Assembly (NCBI GenBank): GCA_023091665.1
Contig: JALJCQ010000011.1
Coordinates: forward strand, 1,984,001 to 2,048,000
Direction of reading: 5' to 3'
Length of the DNA stretch: 64,000 nucleotides
Source of the DNA: Pythium myriotylum
Taxonomy: Eukaryota; Oomycota; Peronosporomycetes; Pythiales; Pythiaceae
Shown here: one piece after another, positions 30,900-41,200 of the stretch
Position numbering within the stretch: the stretch's first letter is position 1
How the letters are laid out: each line of letters starts with the position of its first letter
Notes under the pieces: generated by a model
Seen by the model: the letters and a program-made list of their open reading frames with translations, nothing else
Told to the model about the DNA's origin: nothing
Databases searched by the model: none
Translations under genes and position numbers: made by a program

Positions 30900-31922
30900 G
30901 CGGCGTTTTCCTCCTCCATGTCCATACAGCGTCCTCTCACGTCAATATACCCTCTGCTTCCATTTTGATCTCCTGAGGAGCCACCCGAAAATAAAGAATG
31001 TTCCTTTTTTTTGGCGGCCACAAAAAATGATGTGCGTGCGGAACAGATCCGAGCGGGATCTGTTCCAGAGATCCGAACACGCCAAGAGCGTTCGGCGCCG
31101 GCGGTCCGTGGAAGAAAAAACGAGGCACGCCAACGTTGGTTTGTGTGAGAGACTTTTGTGTGTGTGCTTGTCGTTGGGGCGCGGCAACGTCTTCGAGTTT
31201 CTTTCGCGACCGACGACCCGTCGTCGCTCGGTGGGACGCGCGGGGGGCACTGCATCTCCCACGTGCGAGGCGGGGCTGCGATCACTCGACCGCATGGGAA
31301 AGCGAGTCACTCACATGTAAAAAACGCCGACGCCAACGTTGGTGCTGGCGCCAGTCGTCGCGGCCCGGCTCGCAGAAAGCCCGTGGGTGCGAGCGATGGG
31401 TTCGCGCGCCCAGCTGCGCTCGGTGGGGCCGTCGTGGAACAAGTTGATTGAACGAGTGACTCGCCTCCGACCGTCTGGCAGGTTGCAGTTATCAGACCAG
31501 CGTGGCGACTCTTCGGCGCGCCGCAGCGAGAAGCCGGAACGCGCTGGAACCGTTCTGCGCACATGGCGTGAGGTTTTTTGCCGGCCGTGCGTTCGTGCCG
31601 CCGGCCCTTGCCCTAGATCAGTCGTGGGGGCTTGCTCTCTGCCATGTGGCACCGTGGAACGCAGCCGCCAGCTGCCTTCTCGTCGAGCGGCTGGTGGACA
31701 CCTTCCTCCCAGAACGGTTCTGAGGCGCGCCAAGCAAGCCGGAGCCGTCGAGGTTTTATTTTTTGCCGGGCTCGGCTCCTCTTCCTTCCGGAGGGTTAGG
31801 GCCGCGTGATACCTAGAGCCAGCCGGTCGCGGCTGATTGATGGCGAGGCCTTTTCCGGCTCACTCTCTCTTTCCGTCCAGCGCGGCACCTTTTTCGCGGA
31901 TCCATTTGGAGAAAGGAGCGCC
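30900..31922. other. intergenic region, 1 kb
   Basis: It holds the 3' flank of MCO-ZIP copy 3 and the promoter of the KA1-like gene. Besides the hairpin at 31040, the palindrome-centred 13-mer CGCCAACGTTGGT occurs twice (31129-31140 region and 31332-31343 region). TCACTCTCTCTTTCC at 31859-31873 and CCATTTGG at 31902-31909 are initiator-like sequences before the next ATG. Confidence 0.55.
31040..31066. repeat. perfect 11-bp inverted repeat with 5-nt loop
   Basis: GGAACAGATCC (31040-31050), GAGCG, then GGATCTGTTCC (31056-31066). It begins 141 nt after the stop of MCO-ZIP copy 3, so it may lie in that 3' UTR as an RNA hairpin, or be a DNA-protein site. Confidence 0.85.
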
Positions 31923-33230
31923 ATGGACCGCAAGCCGCGCGACGACAAGCCCAAGGACGACGACAAGGACGAGCAGGCGCCGAGCCCTCGCGCCGACGAC
32001 AAGAAGCCGCCGCGCCGCGCCGACGACGGCTCGGCCGCCGCCGACAAGCCCGTCTTCAAGCGCCTCGGCCTCGACGACGAGCCCGACCAGCTCCACTACC
32101 GCTCCATGGCGGTCGCCACGGCGCCGGCGCTCGGCATGGGCGTCGTGAGCGGCCACGCGCTCATGCACGGCGCCGGGATGCCGAGCATGGCCGGGCTCGC
32201 CGGCATGCCCGCGCCGCTCGCGTTCGGCGCGGCCGGCGCCAAGAAGGCGAGCGTCGGCCCCAGCCGCGCGCAGGCCGCGCCCTCGTTCGGCCCGCGCGTC
32301 GACCGCACCAACTACGTCAACGTGGCGCCGCGAGAGCTGCCACCGGCGCCCTTCCGCCTCGAGATGCACACGCACTTCCACGTCAAGGGCGAGGCCATGC
32401 AGCGCGTCGGCGCCGTCATCGGCCGCAAGCTCTGCGAGCTCGACACCGACTTCGAGTTCAAGGCCGACAAGTGCAAGTGGAAGGTCGAGTACCGACGCAG
32501 CCACCACGGCACGCAGCGCGTGAGCCTCAACATCGTGCTCTTCAAGTCGGGCAAGGAGTACATCCTCGAGGCCCAGCGCCGCGACGGCGACATCACGGCG
32601 CTCATGCACCTCTACAACGAGCTCAAGGCCGCCTTCAAGACCTTCCGCCTGCTCGCCGACAAGGACAACAAGCCCTCGGTCGGCGTCAAGCGCCCGGCCC
32701 CCAAGGCGCTGCCCAAGCTCCGCCTCACGGGCGCCAACGTGCGCGACGGCGTCGCCGCCATCAAGGGCCTGCTCGAGAGCAAGTACGTCGACACGCAGAT
32801 GCAGGGCGTGCTCGGCGCCATCTCGCTCTCGGCCGAGGACGAGAGCCGCTCGGCCATGGCGGCGCTCGTGCCGCAGCTCGTGCAGCTCGGACAGTCCAAG
32901 AACGCCAAGGTCTCCAAGCTCGTGCGTGTGGCGCTCTCGCGGCTGTGTGACCACCCGGAGTGTCGCCAGGCCTTCGTCGAGTCGGAAGGCTGGCAATTCA
33001 TCGTGCAGTGCGCTGCTGGAGGCGCCGATGTGAACCCTGAAGTGCAGCGAGAAAGCCTCCACGTGGTAGAGTGCTTGTGCTCGCTGTACAGTGACGAGCT
33101 CTCCAAGGTCGACGGAGCCGAGCAGGTGCTCGCTCTGATCCAGGACTGGGAGAGCATCGAAGATCCTCGGCTGAAGAAGCACGCGTGCAACGCTCACCGT
33201 GCACTAAAGGAGGCCGGCGTGATCGCTTAA
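31923..33230 (+). CDS. protein with KA1-like domain and ARM-like tail
   Basis: An intronless 435-residue protein; the start MDRKPRDDKPKDDDKDEQ follows initiator-like sequence. Residues 1-135 are charged then Ala/Gly/Met-rich and probably disordered. Residues 140-250 contain an alpha/beta domain (LEMHTHFHVKGEAMQRVGAV, FKADKCKWKVEYR, SLNIVLFKSGKEYILEAQRR, DITALMHLYNELKAAF) whose strand pattern and closing helix resemble KA1 domains at the ends of AMPK/MARK-type kinases, which bind acidic lipids or autoinhibit. No kinase domain is present. Residues 270-430 look like ARM/HEAT helices (VRDGVAAIKGLLESKYVD, VSKLVRVALSRLCDHPECR). A membrane- or kinase-associated adaptor is inferred; the KA1 call is tentative. 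Confidence 0.75.
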   Translation: MDRKPRDDKPKDDDKDEQAPSPRADDKKPPRRADDGSAAADKPVFKRLGLDDEPDQLHYRSMAVATAPALGMGVVSGHALMHGAGMPSMAGLAGMPAPLAFGAAGAKKASVGPSRAQAAPSFGPRVDRTNYVNVAPRELPPAPFRLEMHTHFHVKGEAMQRVGAVIGRKLCELDTDFEFKADKCKWKVEYRRSHHGTQRVSLNIVLFKSGKEYILEAQRRDGDITALMHLYNELKAAFKTFRLLADKDNKPSVGVKRPAPKALPKLRLTGANVRDGVAAIKGLLESKYVDTQMQGVLGAISLSAEDESRSAMAALVPQLVQLGQSKNAKVSKLVRVALSRLCDHPECRQAFVESEGWQFIVQCAAGGADVNPEVQRESLHVVECLCSLYSDELSKVDGAEQVLALIQDWESIEDPRLKKHACNAHRALKEAGVIA

Positions 33231-33546
33231 CTTTAAGGTCCAGTAGTAGTAGGAGCATGCTACAGAACGAATGTAGCATACATGGTAACGGCTCTCGAGC
33301 ATGTAGGAAAAGTTTCACGAACGTCCATGGGCTCTTGCTTGCTCCATTTCCAGAGACCGAGCACGACGCGGCAATCGCTGTGACAAGGAGTAAAAGCCGG
33401 TTGTCCGGATCTGTCACCTTTTCACGTGCGGACGGTGGTCTGTAAACTCCGTAAAGACGACTCATCACGATCAGCTCAAGGCGAGATGCATCTGATATCT
33501 GGCTTGAAGGCGGCGGGAATATGCACATGCAAACCCATTACTAGTC
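33231..33546. other. convergent intergenic region
   Basis: Only 3' flanks of two convergent genes are expected here; I see no feature. Confidence 0.5.
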
Positions 33547-34976
33547 TTACACCACTTCCGTCTCTTCGCTGGGGACATGCTTCTCCACCGACCAACCGCC
33601 TTCCAGCGTCTCCTTGGTCGTGATCGACTTGTCCATGGGCGAAGTGGGCGAGAGAAAGCTATCGGATTCGGTCATCTCGTCGTCTGACGTCACGAGCTCT
33701 TCTTCAAGGACGTAGCCGAGGATCTGGTGCTTTACTGAGCTGTTTGGCAGGTAAAAAGTCGTTAGCGATGCCCATGCCACAGCATTAGAAGACGACAACG
33801 TACATGGGGAACCAAACATCCACTGGTAGCAGCCAGGAGAACGTAAACTTGCCAGAGGCGCCACCGAACACTTCGTGGATGCCGAGGTTGGCGTTGGTTT
33901 CGCCCTTGAGGCGGTCAATCTGGGTCGCTCCCGTGGAGATGACGCTGTACTGATCGCACATCATACAGAGCGTGAAGAGGCCGAAGAGAATGGCTTCAAC
34001 CACGAGGCAAATGACGCGCAGGGCTGCAAACATTAGTCCAACTTTGTCAGATACAAGCCATAGCTCAAGAAAATCTGCGAGGCTATCCTACCAGCATGAG
34101 TCGGGCAGCTGAGCAGGTCACAACAAAAGCGTTAGTTATCTCCACCATGGCAAACACGCTTGAGTGGTTCCGTTTGGCCCGTACCTGACGTTCATGCATC
34201 GCGCGTAGCGGAAAAAGACGAGAATGAGCGCGTACGCAGACAAGATGAACACGTAGAAAATGAAGAGAAGGAAAAACTTGTGGTTGCCGAGTCCGACGCA
34301 GTTGTTGACCCACGGACAGTGATGGTCCATCTTGACAACGCAGCGTTCGCAGATCGAGCAGTGGTGCGCACGCGCCGGCTTGAACTGACGGCAGCGGCGG
34401 CAGGTGCGGTACTTTTGGTCCTCCAGACTGCCCCACAGGGACAAAGAGTCCAAGTCACTTTCCATAATCCTCCCGCGATCCAAACACCACGCCAAACGCA
34501 CCGAGCGATATCTTCCTTCGGCGCGTTCGCCAACGCGAGCGGCATGGCGGTCTCTGGCACGGCCCCGGGGTCCGTGAGCATCGCTGGGGAACCATGAGAG
34601 AAGAATTCAGAACTACGTCTTCACGGGGTCTGTCATCTCCCTCGAGCCTGCGCACCTTTGCCGTGCGAGACGAGTGCGAGGAAGCACAGCGTGCTGAACA
34701 CCGTCATGTGGAAGAGTCCTGCAAGCGAGAAGCCCATCCACGGGTACAGGATCACGCCCTGCGAGTCGACGCATCCATTAGCGTATTGTGCCGAGTGAGC
34801 AGCTCTTTCGCTCTTCGCCAACGTACCACGACGACCATCTCGGCGTAAAGCACGAGGAACCAGGAGAGCACGGCGCAGATGAGTCCGCACGGGTCGCGGT
34901 TGCACCAGCGACGCACGTTGAAGCCCGTGCCGCACGCGGCCTCGTGCCGGCGGCGGTCCGTCGCGCCGCTCTTCAT
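33547..34976 (-). CDS. DHHC-type protein S-acyltransferase (7 exons, one of 17 nt)
   Basis: Exons 34976-34827, 34758-34656, 34583-34502, 34457-34185, 34108-34092, 34023-33804 and 33739-33547 join in frame to 345 residues. The protein has two membrane helices, the DPGAVP motif, the zinc-binding DHHC domain ([20 protein letters not shown], then [16 protein letters not shown]) with all cysteines and the catalytic Cys, two more helices, and a cytoplasmic tail. The 17-nt exon 5 is needed to keep frame; with it the sequence reads [20 protein letters not shown], aligning well with ZDHHC3/7-like enzymes. Known role: palmitoylation of cysteine residues of membrane proteins, usually at the Golgi or plasma membrane. 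The tail ends in an acidic Ser/Thr-rich segment, possibly regulatory. Intron 3 is only 44 nt, so that junction is the least sure. Confidence 0.92.
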
Positions 34977-35193
34977 CTCGCCGTGATTATGCCTTTTTGC
35001 CTGACTTCACATTGGGCGCAATAATAGTATCCGGTACCACCATATTGGTACATCTAAAAATTGCGCGGGGTGCGTTCTGCTAAAACCGAGGGTACGACGA
35101 CGAAGGGGAGGGGTACACTTTTCACCAGCACTCACCATCAAGACCATCACTCAGGAAGGTCCTATATCTCTTTCGGAGCTGCTCGGCCGCGGT

Positions 35194-35211
35194 GGTCATT
35201 CCTCCATTTTG
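35194..35211 (+). promoter_or_regulatory. initiator plus flanking element of the Vms1 gene
   Basis: TCATTCCTCCATTTT (35196-35210) is TCATTYYN plus CAWTTT with one extra C between the halves. It is only 13-28 nt before the ATG at 35224, so the leader is short. It favours that ATG over the non-ATG frame opening upstream. Confidence 0.6.
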
Positions 35212-35223
35212 CCTCTAGCTCCG

Positions 35224-37008
35224 ATGCCCAAGAAGTCGACGTCGCGTGGGGAAGGCGAGCGCGCGTTCGGGCGCATCGCGCTCAGCGAGCTCACGGCCGA
35301 GCGCGTGGCCGCGTGGACCGTGCGCGCCGTGGCCGGCGAGACGCGCAAGTTCGTGCGGCCGGCGAGCGACGAGGCCAAGCCGACGACGCCCGAAGGCTCG
35401 TCGCTCGCGGACGTCGCGGCGCGCGTGGTGGACCAGCGCGAGCGCCCGGCGATCGGCCTGCGCTGCGGCACGTGCGACGTGGCGGCGTTCGCGACGCTCG
35501 ACGACCAGTACGCGCACTTCAAATCGGATTGGCACTGCGCCAACTTGAAGCGCAAGGCGCGCGGCGCGAGCGTGCTGACCGAGGCCGAGTTCGACGCCAA
35601 GGCGGGCAAGAGCGACGCCGGCGCGTCGGGCTCGGAAGGAACGTCCTCGGGGTCGTCGTCCGGGTCGTCGAGCGAGGATGGAGACGAGGACGACGAGGTT
35701 GTGACGACCAGCGAGCCCGTGGTCGAATTCTCGGACGACAAGAGCGTGTTCAAGGTGTTCAAGAACATCCTGCCGAATGCCGAGAGGGAGGATTTCAACC
35801 CGTACGTGGCGATTGATCAGATCCGGACATCCAAGTTCCGGTGGGCGGTGTTTCTGCTGCGCAGTGGGCGATTCGCGGGAGCCATATTTGACAAAGAGAA
35901 GGCGCTGTGCCACAAGACGTTCCAGCGGTACACGACCCGTCGAAAGCAGGGAGGTAGCCAGGCAGCGCACGACGCCTCCGGTGGCAAGGCCAAGTCGGCC
36001 GGCGCGACGCTGCGTCGGTACAATGAGGCTGCGCTGAAGCAGGATATCATTGACGTACTCACGCAGTGGAAGGACGTGCTGCGAGACGTCGAGATGATCT
36101 TCATTTCGTGCGGTAAAAATGACCGGCCGACCTTTTTCAGCGGCAAGCCGCCTGTACTACACGCCGACGATGCTCGTCTGCGACGGATCCCGTTCGCGAC
36201 GTTCCGACCGACATTCGAGGAAGTGTGTCGTGTTCGCTCCGAACTTAGCAGCGTCAAATTTTCGCCGCTACCACCTCCTGGTGCGGCGCCTTCCTCGGAG
36301 AACAAGAAGTCTTCTACGTCGTCCAAGCCGAAAGCCTCTTCCAAGCCCGAGCAGGCTGTGAACGAGACCCCTGCCGAGCCAGAGCCGGTTGTCGAAGTGC
36401 CGCAGTTAATTCAGCTCGCGACCGCGCGTGATCTTGCTGCAGTGAAAGCGTTGGTCGAGGCCGACGATGCAGTTGACGTCAACGTCGTGGACGTTAACTT
36501 CATGACGGCGCTTCACCACGCTGTTGAGCAGAACGCCGTTTCGATGGTTGAGTACCTCCTTGACCACGGAGCGAACCCTTCACTGCTGGATCTTCGGAGT
36601 CGGCCGCCGTACTTCCTCTGCACCACCAAGGAGGCTCGCAACGTCTTCCGCCGGTTCATGGCCGCGAACCCGGAGGCCTGGGACTACTCGTCGTCGCAGA
36701 TCCCAAGCGGACTCACGGACGAGATGGAGCAGAAGAAGAAAGAGAAGGAAGCCGAGAAACGCCGCCGCGCCAAGGAGCGTAAGAAGCAGCAGAAGAAAGA
36801 AGAAGCCGAGCAAAAGCAGAAGGAGGCGGCGGCTGAAGCCGAGCGCGAGCGCCAGATCGCAGCCGGGCTCGCGTGCGACTTCTGCGGCAAGTTCGCCGGT
36901 AAGAGCCAGTTCAAGCGGCTCGAGTTCAAGTATTGCTCGACCGACTGCGTCAACAACCACCGACGGAAGCTCATGAGCGACGCCGCGCTCAAGCGCTTCG
37001 GTGGGTGA
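35224..37008 (+). CDS. VMS1: Vms1/ANKZF1 peptidyl-tRNA hydrolase of ribosome quality control
   Basis: An intronless 594-residue protein. Domains in order: a C2H2 zinc finger (LRCGTCDVAAFATLDDQYAH, residues about 79-110), an acidic Ser-rich linker, and the VLRF1 hydrolase domain (about 195-300: FRWAVFLLRSGRFAGAIF, RRKQGGSQ with catalytic Gln246, and DVEMIFISCG). These are followed by ankyrin repeats (TALHHAVEQNAVSMVEYLLD), a long Lys/Glu helix that includes the usual position of the VCP/Cdc48-interacting motif, and a C-terminal treble-clef finger (CDFCGKF...KYCSTDC). Known role: cleaves the tRNA from nascent chains stalled on 60S subunits and antagonises CAT-tail formation, working with Cdc48. 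The catalytic GxxQ is intact, so activity is expected. Family assignment is firm. Confidence 0.95.
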   Translation: MPKKSTSRGEGERAFGRIALSELTAERVAAWTVRAVAGETRKFVRPASDEAKPTTPEGSSLADVAARVVDQRERPAIGLRCGTCDVAAFATLDDQYAHFKSDWHCANLKRKARGASVLTEAEFDAKAGKSDAGASGSEGTSSGSSSGSSSEDGDEDDEVVTTSEPVVEFSDDKSVFKVFKNILPNAEREDFNPYVAIDQIRTSKFRWAVFLLRSGRFAGAIFDKEKALCHKTFQRYTTRRKQGGSQAAHDASGGKAKSAGATLRRYNEAALKQDIIDVLTQWKDVLRDVEMIFISCGKNDRPTFFSGKPPVLHADDARLRRIPFATFRPTFEEVCRVRSELSSVKFSPLPPPGAAPSSENKKSSTSSKPKASSKPEQAVNETPAEPEPVVEVPQLIQLATARDLAAVKALVEADDAVDVNVVDVNFMTALHHAVEQNAVSMVEYLLDHGANPSLLDLRSRPPYFLCTTKEARNVFRRFMAANPEAWDYSSSQIPSGLTDEMEQKKKEKEAEKRRRAKERKKQQKKEEAEQKQKEAAAEAERERQIAAGLACDFCGKFAGKSQFKRLEFKYCSTDCVNNHRRKLMSDAALKRFGG

Positions 37009-37150
37009 AAGATTCCATTCTAGAGACTTCTAATCTAATAGAGTAGCTAACTTTGAAAAAGCTGAAGTATTTTGTTCGCGCCGTTTCATAGACCAGTGAG
37101 CTTCTGGAAGACCCTGCACACAGACAGACAGACAGACACACGCACACGCC

Positions 37151-38136
37151 ATGGAGCTACCGCTAGACGACGAGACGCTGCAGCGTCTGTACGCGTGGAT
37201 CGACGAGATCCCGCTCTCGCGACCCAAGAAAAACATTGCGCGCGACTTCAGCGACGGCATCTTGCTGGCCGAGGTCATCGCGTACTACTTTCCCAAGCTC
37301 GTGCAGATGCACAACTACAGCTCGGCCAACTCGGTGCGGCAGAAGCAGTACAACTGGACGACGCTCAACCGCAAGGTGCTCAAGCGACTCCATCTGCATC
37401 TTTCCAAGGACGACATCGACGACCTCGTGCAGTGCCGTACCGGCGCAGTAGAGCACTTGCTTGTCAAGCTCCAGCTTAAGGTAATTCACCACGATCTTGC
37501 TTCGGGTAGGAATCGACCCAATCGAATACGTGTAGATCGCGAGCTACAAGGAGAAGCGACCGTCGTCCTCGGACATGCGCAACGTCGGCCCTGAGCAAGG
37601 CAGCGACGAGGAGGCGAGTCCAGGCGGGGGCGGTGTGGCTTCGCCACCATCCACGGCGAACTCGGTCGCATCGGCGACGTTTGGTGGCACGCCAACGGCG
37701 ACACACCGAACGAGTATCCACTCCCCCACCTTCCACGACAAGCAGGCCGAGCTGAGGGAACCGCAGCTGCACGCGCAGATGCGGGAGCTCGGCTTCAACA
37801 ACGACGGCGGCTCTTTGGAGCGAGGCTTCGCGGACGCGTCGATGCTCAACCACGCGTCGGCGTCGCTCGCAAACGCCAATGCTGAGGCTGTGAGAGATCG
37901 CGCGATCATCGAGAGCCTCCGGGGAGAACTCACGGAGAAGGACCACTCGATCGCCGAGCTGAAAGAGACGATCCAGGTTGGTGGCTACGTGTGGGTGTTG
38001 GCAGCCTCGTGGACTCACTCGCTCGTGGGGGTAGATCCTGGAGATGAAAGTGCAGAAGCTCGAGCAGCTCGTGCGACTCAAGGACGGCAAGATCCAGACA
38101 CTCGTGGCCAAGATCCGGTCTCAAAAGCCACAATAA
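37151..38136 (+). CDS. SPEF1: SPEF1-like calponin-homology protein of flagellar microtubules (3 exons)
   Basis: Exons 37151-37480, 37536-37976 and 38035-38136 join with phase-0 introns of 55 and 58 nt to 290 residues. Residues 1-110 are the CH_2-type calponin homology domain of SPEF1/CLAMP (LYAWIDEIPLSRPKKNIARD, FSDGILLAEVIAYYFPKLV, NWTTLNRKVLKRL). A low-complexity Ser/Gly/Ala linker follows, then a C-terminal coiled coil (MKVQKLEQLVRLKDGKIQTL) that matches the end of animal SPEF1. Known role: binds and bundles microtubules, including the central-pair region of motile cilia. In an oomycete this fits the biflagellate zoospore stage. The short CAGA-type repeat just upstream (37122-37138) is in the leader. 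It converges with the dual-PLP gene, 92 nt apart. Confidence 0.9.
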
Positions 38137-38228
38137 CATGTCAATACTTTCAACAAGTCTGGTTTCCACATACAAGCGAGGAGGAGGGCTATAGACTATA
38201 GTGGTAGTGGCAAGAGGGCTCTCTCGTG

Positions 38229-41200
38229 TCAGCCCCAGAACCGCATGACGTCCTCGGGCGTCTCGGCAGGCTTGAGCAGCTCGATGCCGAGCTCGTCGTC
38301 CTGGACGCGGTACCCGTACACGGCCGGCGCGGGGCGACTGCAGTGTCGACTGAAGAGCGACATGGTGTTGGACCCCGAGTCGTGGATCACGACAAAGTCG
38401 CCGGCGGCCATTGTCGGCAGCGACACGCGACGGCCGATGACGTCGCCACCAAAGCATAACGGCCCAGCGACGTTCTGGACGGACAGCGGCGCCGTGGACG
38501 CCAGTCCTTGCGAGCTGAAGCACAGACACGAGTAGTTAGTCACTCCAGCTAGCAAAGTAGAACAGAAAGAGGCACGCACTTGTAGACTGAGAGGCGGTGC
38601 GGGAAGAGCTCGGGGCGGTAGCACGTGCGCAGGAAGAGGTCCGAGCCGGCGTGGATGATCGCGGTCTGGCTCAGGTTGTCGGGCTGCCCCGACGGCCGTC
38701 GCAGCTCGATGTCAGCCTCGTGGCGTTTCGTGTACTCGACCTCGGAGATCGTCCAGCCTGTCTTAGCGCTGACGGCGCGGCCGAACTCGGTGAGGATCGT
38801 GCGTCCACAGCGCTCAAAGAGCTGAGGCGAGACTTTGCGGAGGACGTCGACGTACTGAGCGAACGTCGGCGCCACGTCGTCGCTGTCGAAGTTGGCCGGC
38901 AGCCCTCCGCCGATGTTGAGCACTTTGACGCGGCCCACGCCAGCTGCCGCGTCGATCTCGTTGGCCAGCTCGCAAATGACAGCTGCACCGCTCGCGAGCA
39001 TCTCGAGGCTGCAGCCCTGCGAGCCCACGTGGCAGTGGAGGCCTGTCATCCACGGGTTCTCACGGAAGAAGTCGACTATCTTTTGGCGATTGGACTGCGT
39101 GAGCGGCACGCCGAACTTGGAGTGGACTGTCGAGACACTGAGGCAGTCATTGCTCCCAGCGCCAAGCAGCGGGTTCACACGAAGTCCGATGCGCGGGAGG
39201 TCTCCGGCGAAGCGTGGCGTGCACTCGGGGAAGTTGGACTGCAGCAGCTCCTCGGCGTGCTGGCGGATGATCTGAAGCTCGTCAAAGTTGTCAGCGTTGA
39301 CCTCGACGCCGGCGTTGATGGCGAACGCAATGTCGCGGCGCGTCTTGCAGGGTGAGTCAAAGACGATCTTGTGCGGTGGGCAGCCAAGCCGCAGCGCGTG
39401 CTGCACCTCGACGATCGACGCACACTCGAGCCCGACGTCGTTCTCGATCGCGCGCTTGAGGAAGAAAGACAGCGGACACGACTTGACGGCGAAGCGGTGC
39501 TCAAAGTGCGACGGGAAAGACGTGAGCAGCGCCTGGAAGGCCATGTCGATCGCGTCGAGATCGTACACGACCGAGAGCTTGGTCGTGTCCTCGTCATCTA
39601 GCAGTGCTGCACGGGTCTGCGGCCCGCTGCAGAGGATGCCGTCCTCGCACATGCGGCGCACGACGCGAGCGATGTGGGTCTTCTTGACGCTGAAGTCCCA
39701 GTCGCTGAGCGGCTTGGGTAGCTCCACAGGCGTCGCTACGACCTTCTCCTCGATGAATTGCTGCCGCAGTGGTTCCCAATGCTGGAGAATGAGTCGGATC
39801 TTCTGCATCACGAGGTCGTCTTCGTCGATGAGCTCGCGAATGAGCTGTCCACGACCGCTGGCGCCTTCACCCTCGCCGTCGGCCTGGTAGTGGATCTTGT
39901 TGACCATGTCGGCGCCCAAGGCAATACGCAGCACGCCGCCTGTGAGCTTGCCGAGTTGCACAGGCTGCCCGAGTAAGCAACGCTTGCTCGCGACAGATTC
40001 GTCGGGTAGCGCGGCCGAGAGGTCCTTGGAAAGCAGCGTGTGGAGGTCGCGCAGCTCCTTGGCGTCCAAGTGGTCCTGCTTACGCTCGTCGAAGACCTTG
40101 AACGAGATGATCGTCTCCATGGGCCGCGCGAAGCCGCAGGCCACGACTGGGTCGTGGAGGATCTCGATCATGGGTCGCCATTGCACGCGCAAGTGGTGCT
40201 TGCACTGCGAGATGTAGGCGCGGCAGATCTCGGCCACCGTGAGCGGATCGATCTCGAAGTACGGCTCCATGTTGGCGAGCGCGCTCTCCCAACGCAGCAG
40301 CAGTCCGACGTTCAGGAAGGAGCCCATGCGGCTGCGCACGTGCTTCATGGTCTCAGGAAAGTCATAGCGTGAGAAGTAGTCCTCGAGTCCAAGCGGATGG
40401 CAGAGCTCGGCGTACTCCTCGACTGCCGTCGTCTCCATCTCGTACACGCAGCGCATGGGCATGAGTACAGCGCCGCAAAACGGCGCGCCACCGAAGAACT
40501 TGGAGCCCGTGACGAGCGTGATGTAGCCCTTGGACGCGAACTCGTGGAAGACGTGGCTCTCCACGCGCATCTGGCACGCGTCCACGACCACGAGCAGGCG
40601 GTTCGGGTACTTGGCCGCGAGCGTGTCCACGACGTCGAGCGACGGGCAGCTATAGCCTGTCTTGGAGCCCATGACTACGTGCAGCAGCACGACGTTGGAC
40701 GCTGCCTCGTCCTCTAGCAGCCGCGCGACCGTCTCGCATACGATAGCCTCAACACGATGGATGCTCCCGTCGGCTGTGCGACCGGGCAACTCAATCACGT
40801 CCACAAGGTCTGTCGGGTACCGGCGCAGTACGTCGCCGGGCGTGGCAGCCTCGCCACCGGGAGTCAACTCGCTGAAGTGCTTGCCACCAGAGGCCGAGGA
40901 TGAGCCGCGGCCGATCTCGCCCTGTGCACAGATGATGCTCGTGACCTTGCGCGGACCGCCAGCGAGCTCGACGCCCGAGAAGAGCCGTGCCATTGCGGCT
41001 GCAGTCGCGAGCAGCTCGGCGTCCGTGCCTGAGGGCGTGAGCAGCACGCGTAAGCTGTCGTCCTGCACGAGCCCCGCGACGCCGAGGCAGGCGGCGAGCC
41101 GGTCGCGCACGGCTGCCATCTTGCTGTCGAAGTAGTCGGCCGACGTGCGCGAGTTCGGGTTGATCGAGAAAGAGTTGAGCAGTAGTTCCTGGCGTAGCTT

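Noticed and set aside
31860..33197. 445-codon minus-strand frame opposite the KA1-like gene
   Set aside because: Low-complexity Val/Glu/Ala/Arg sequence typical of an antisense GC3 shadow.
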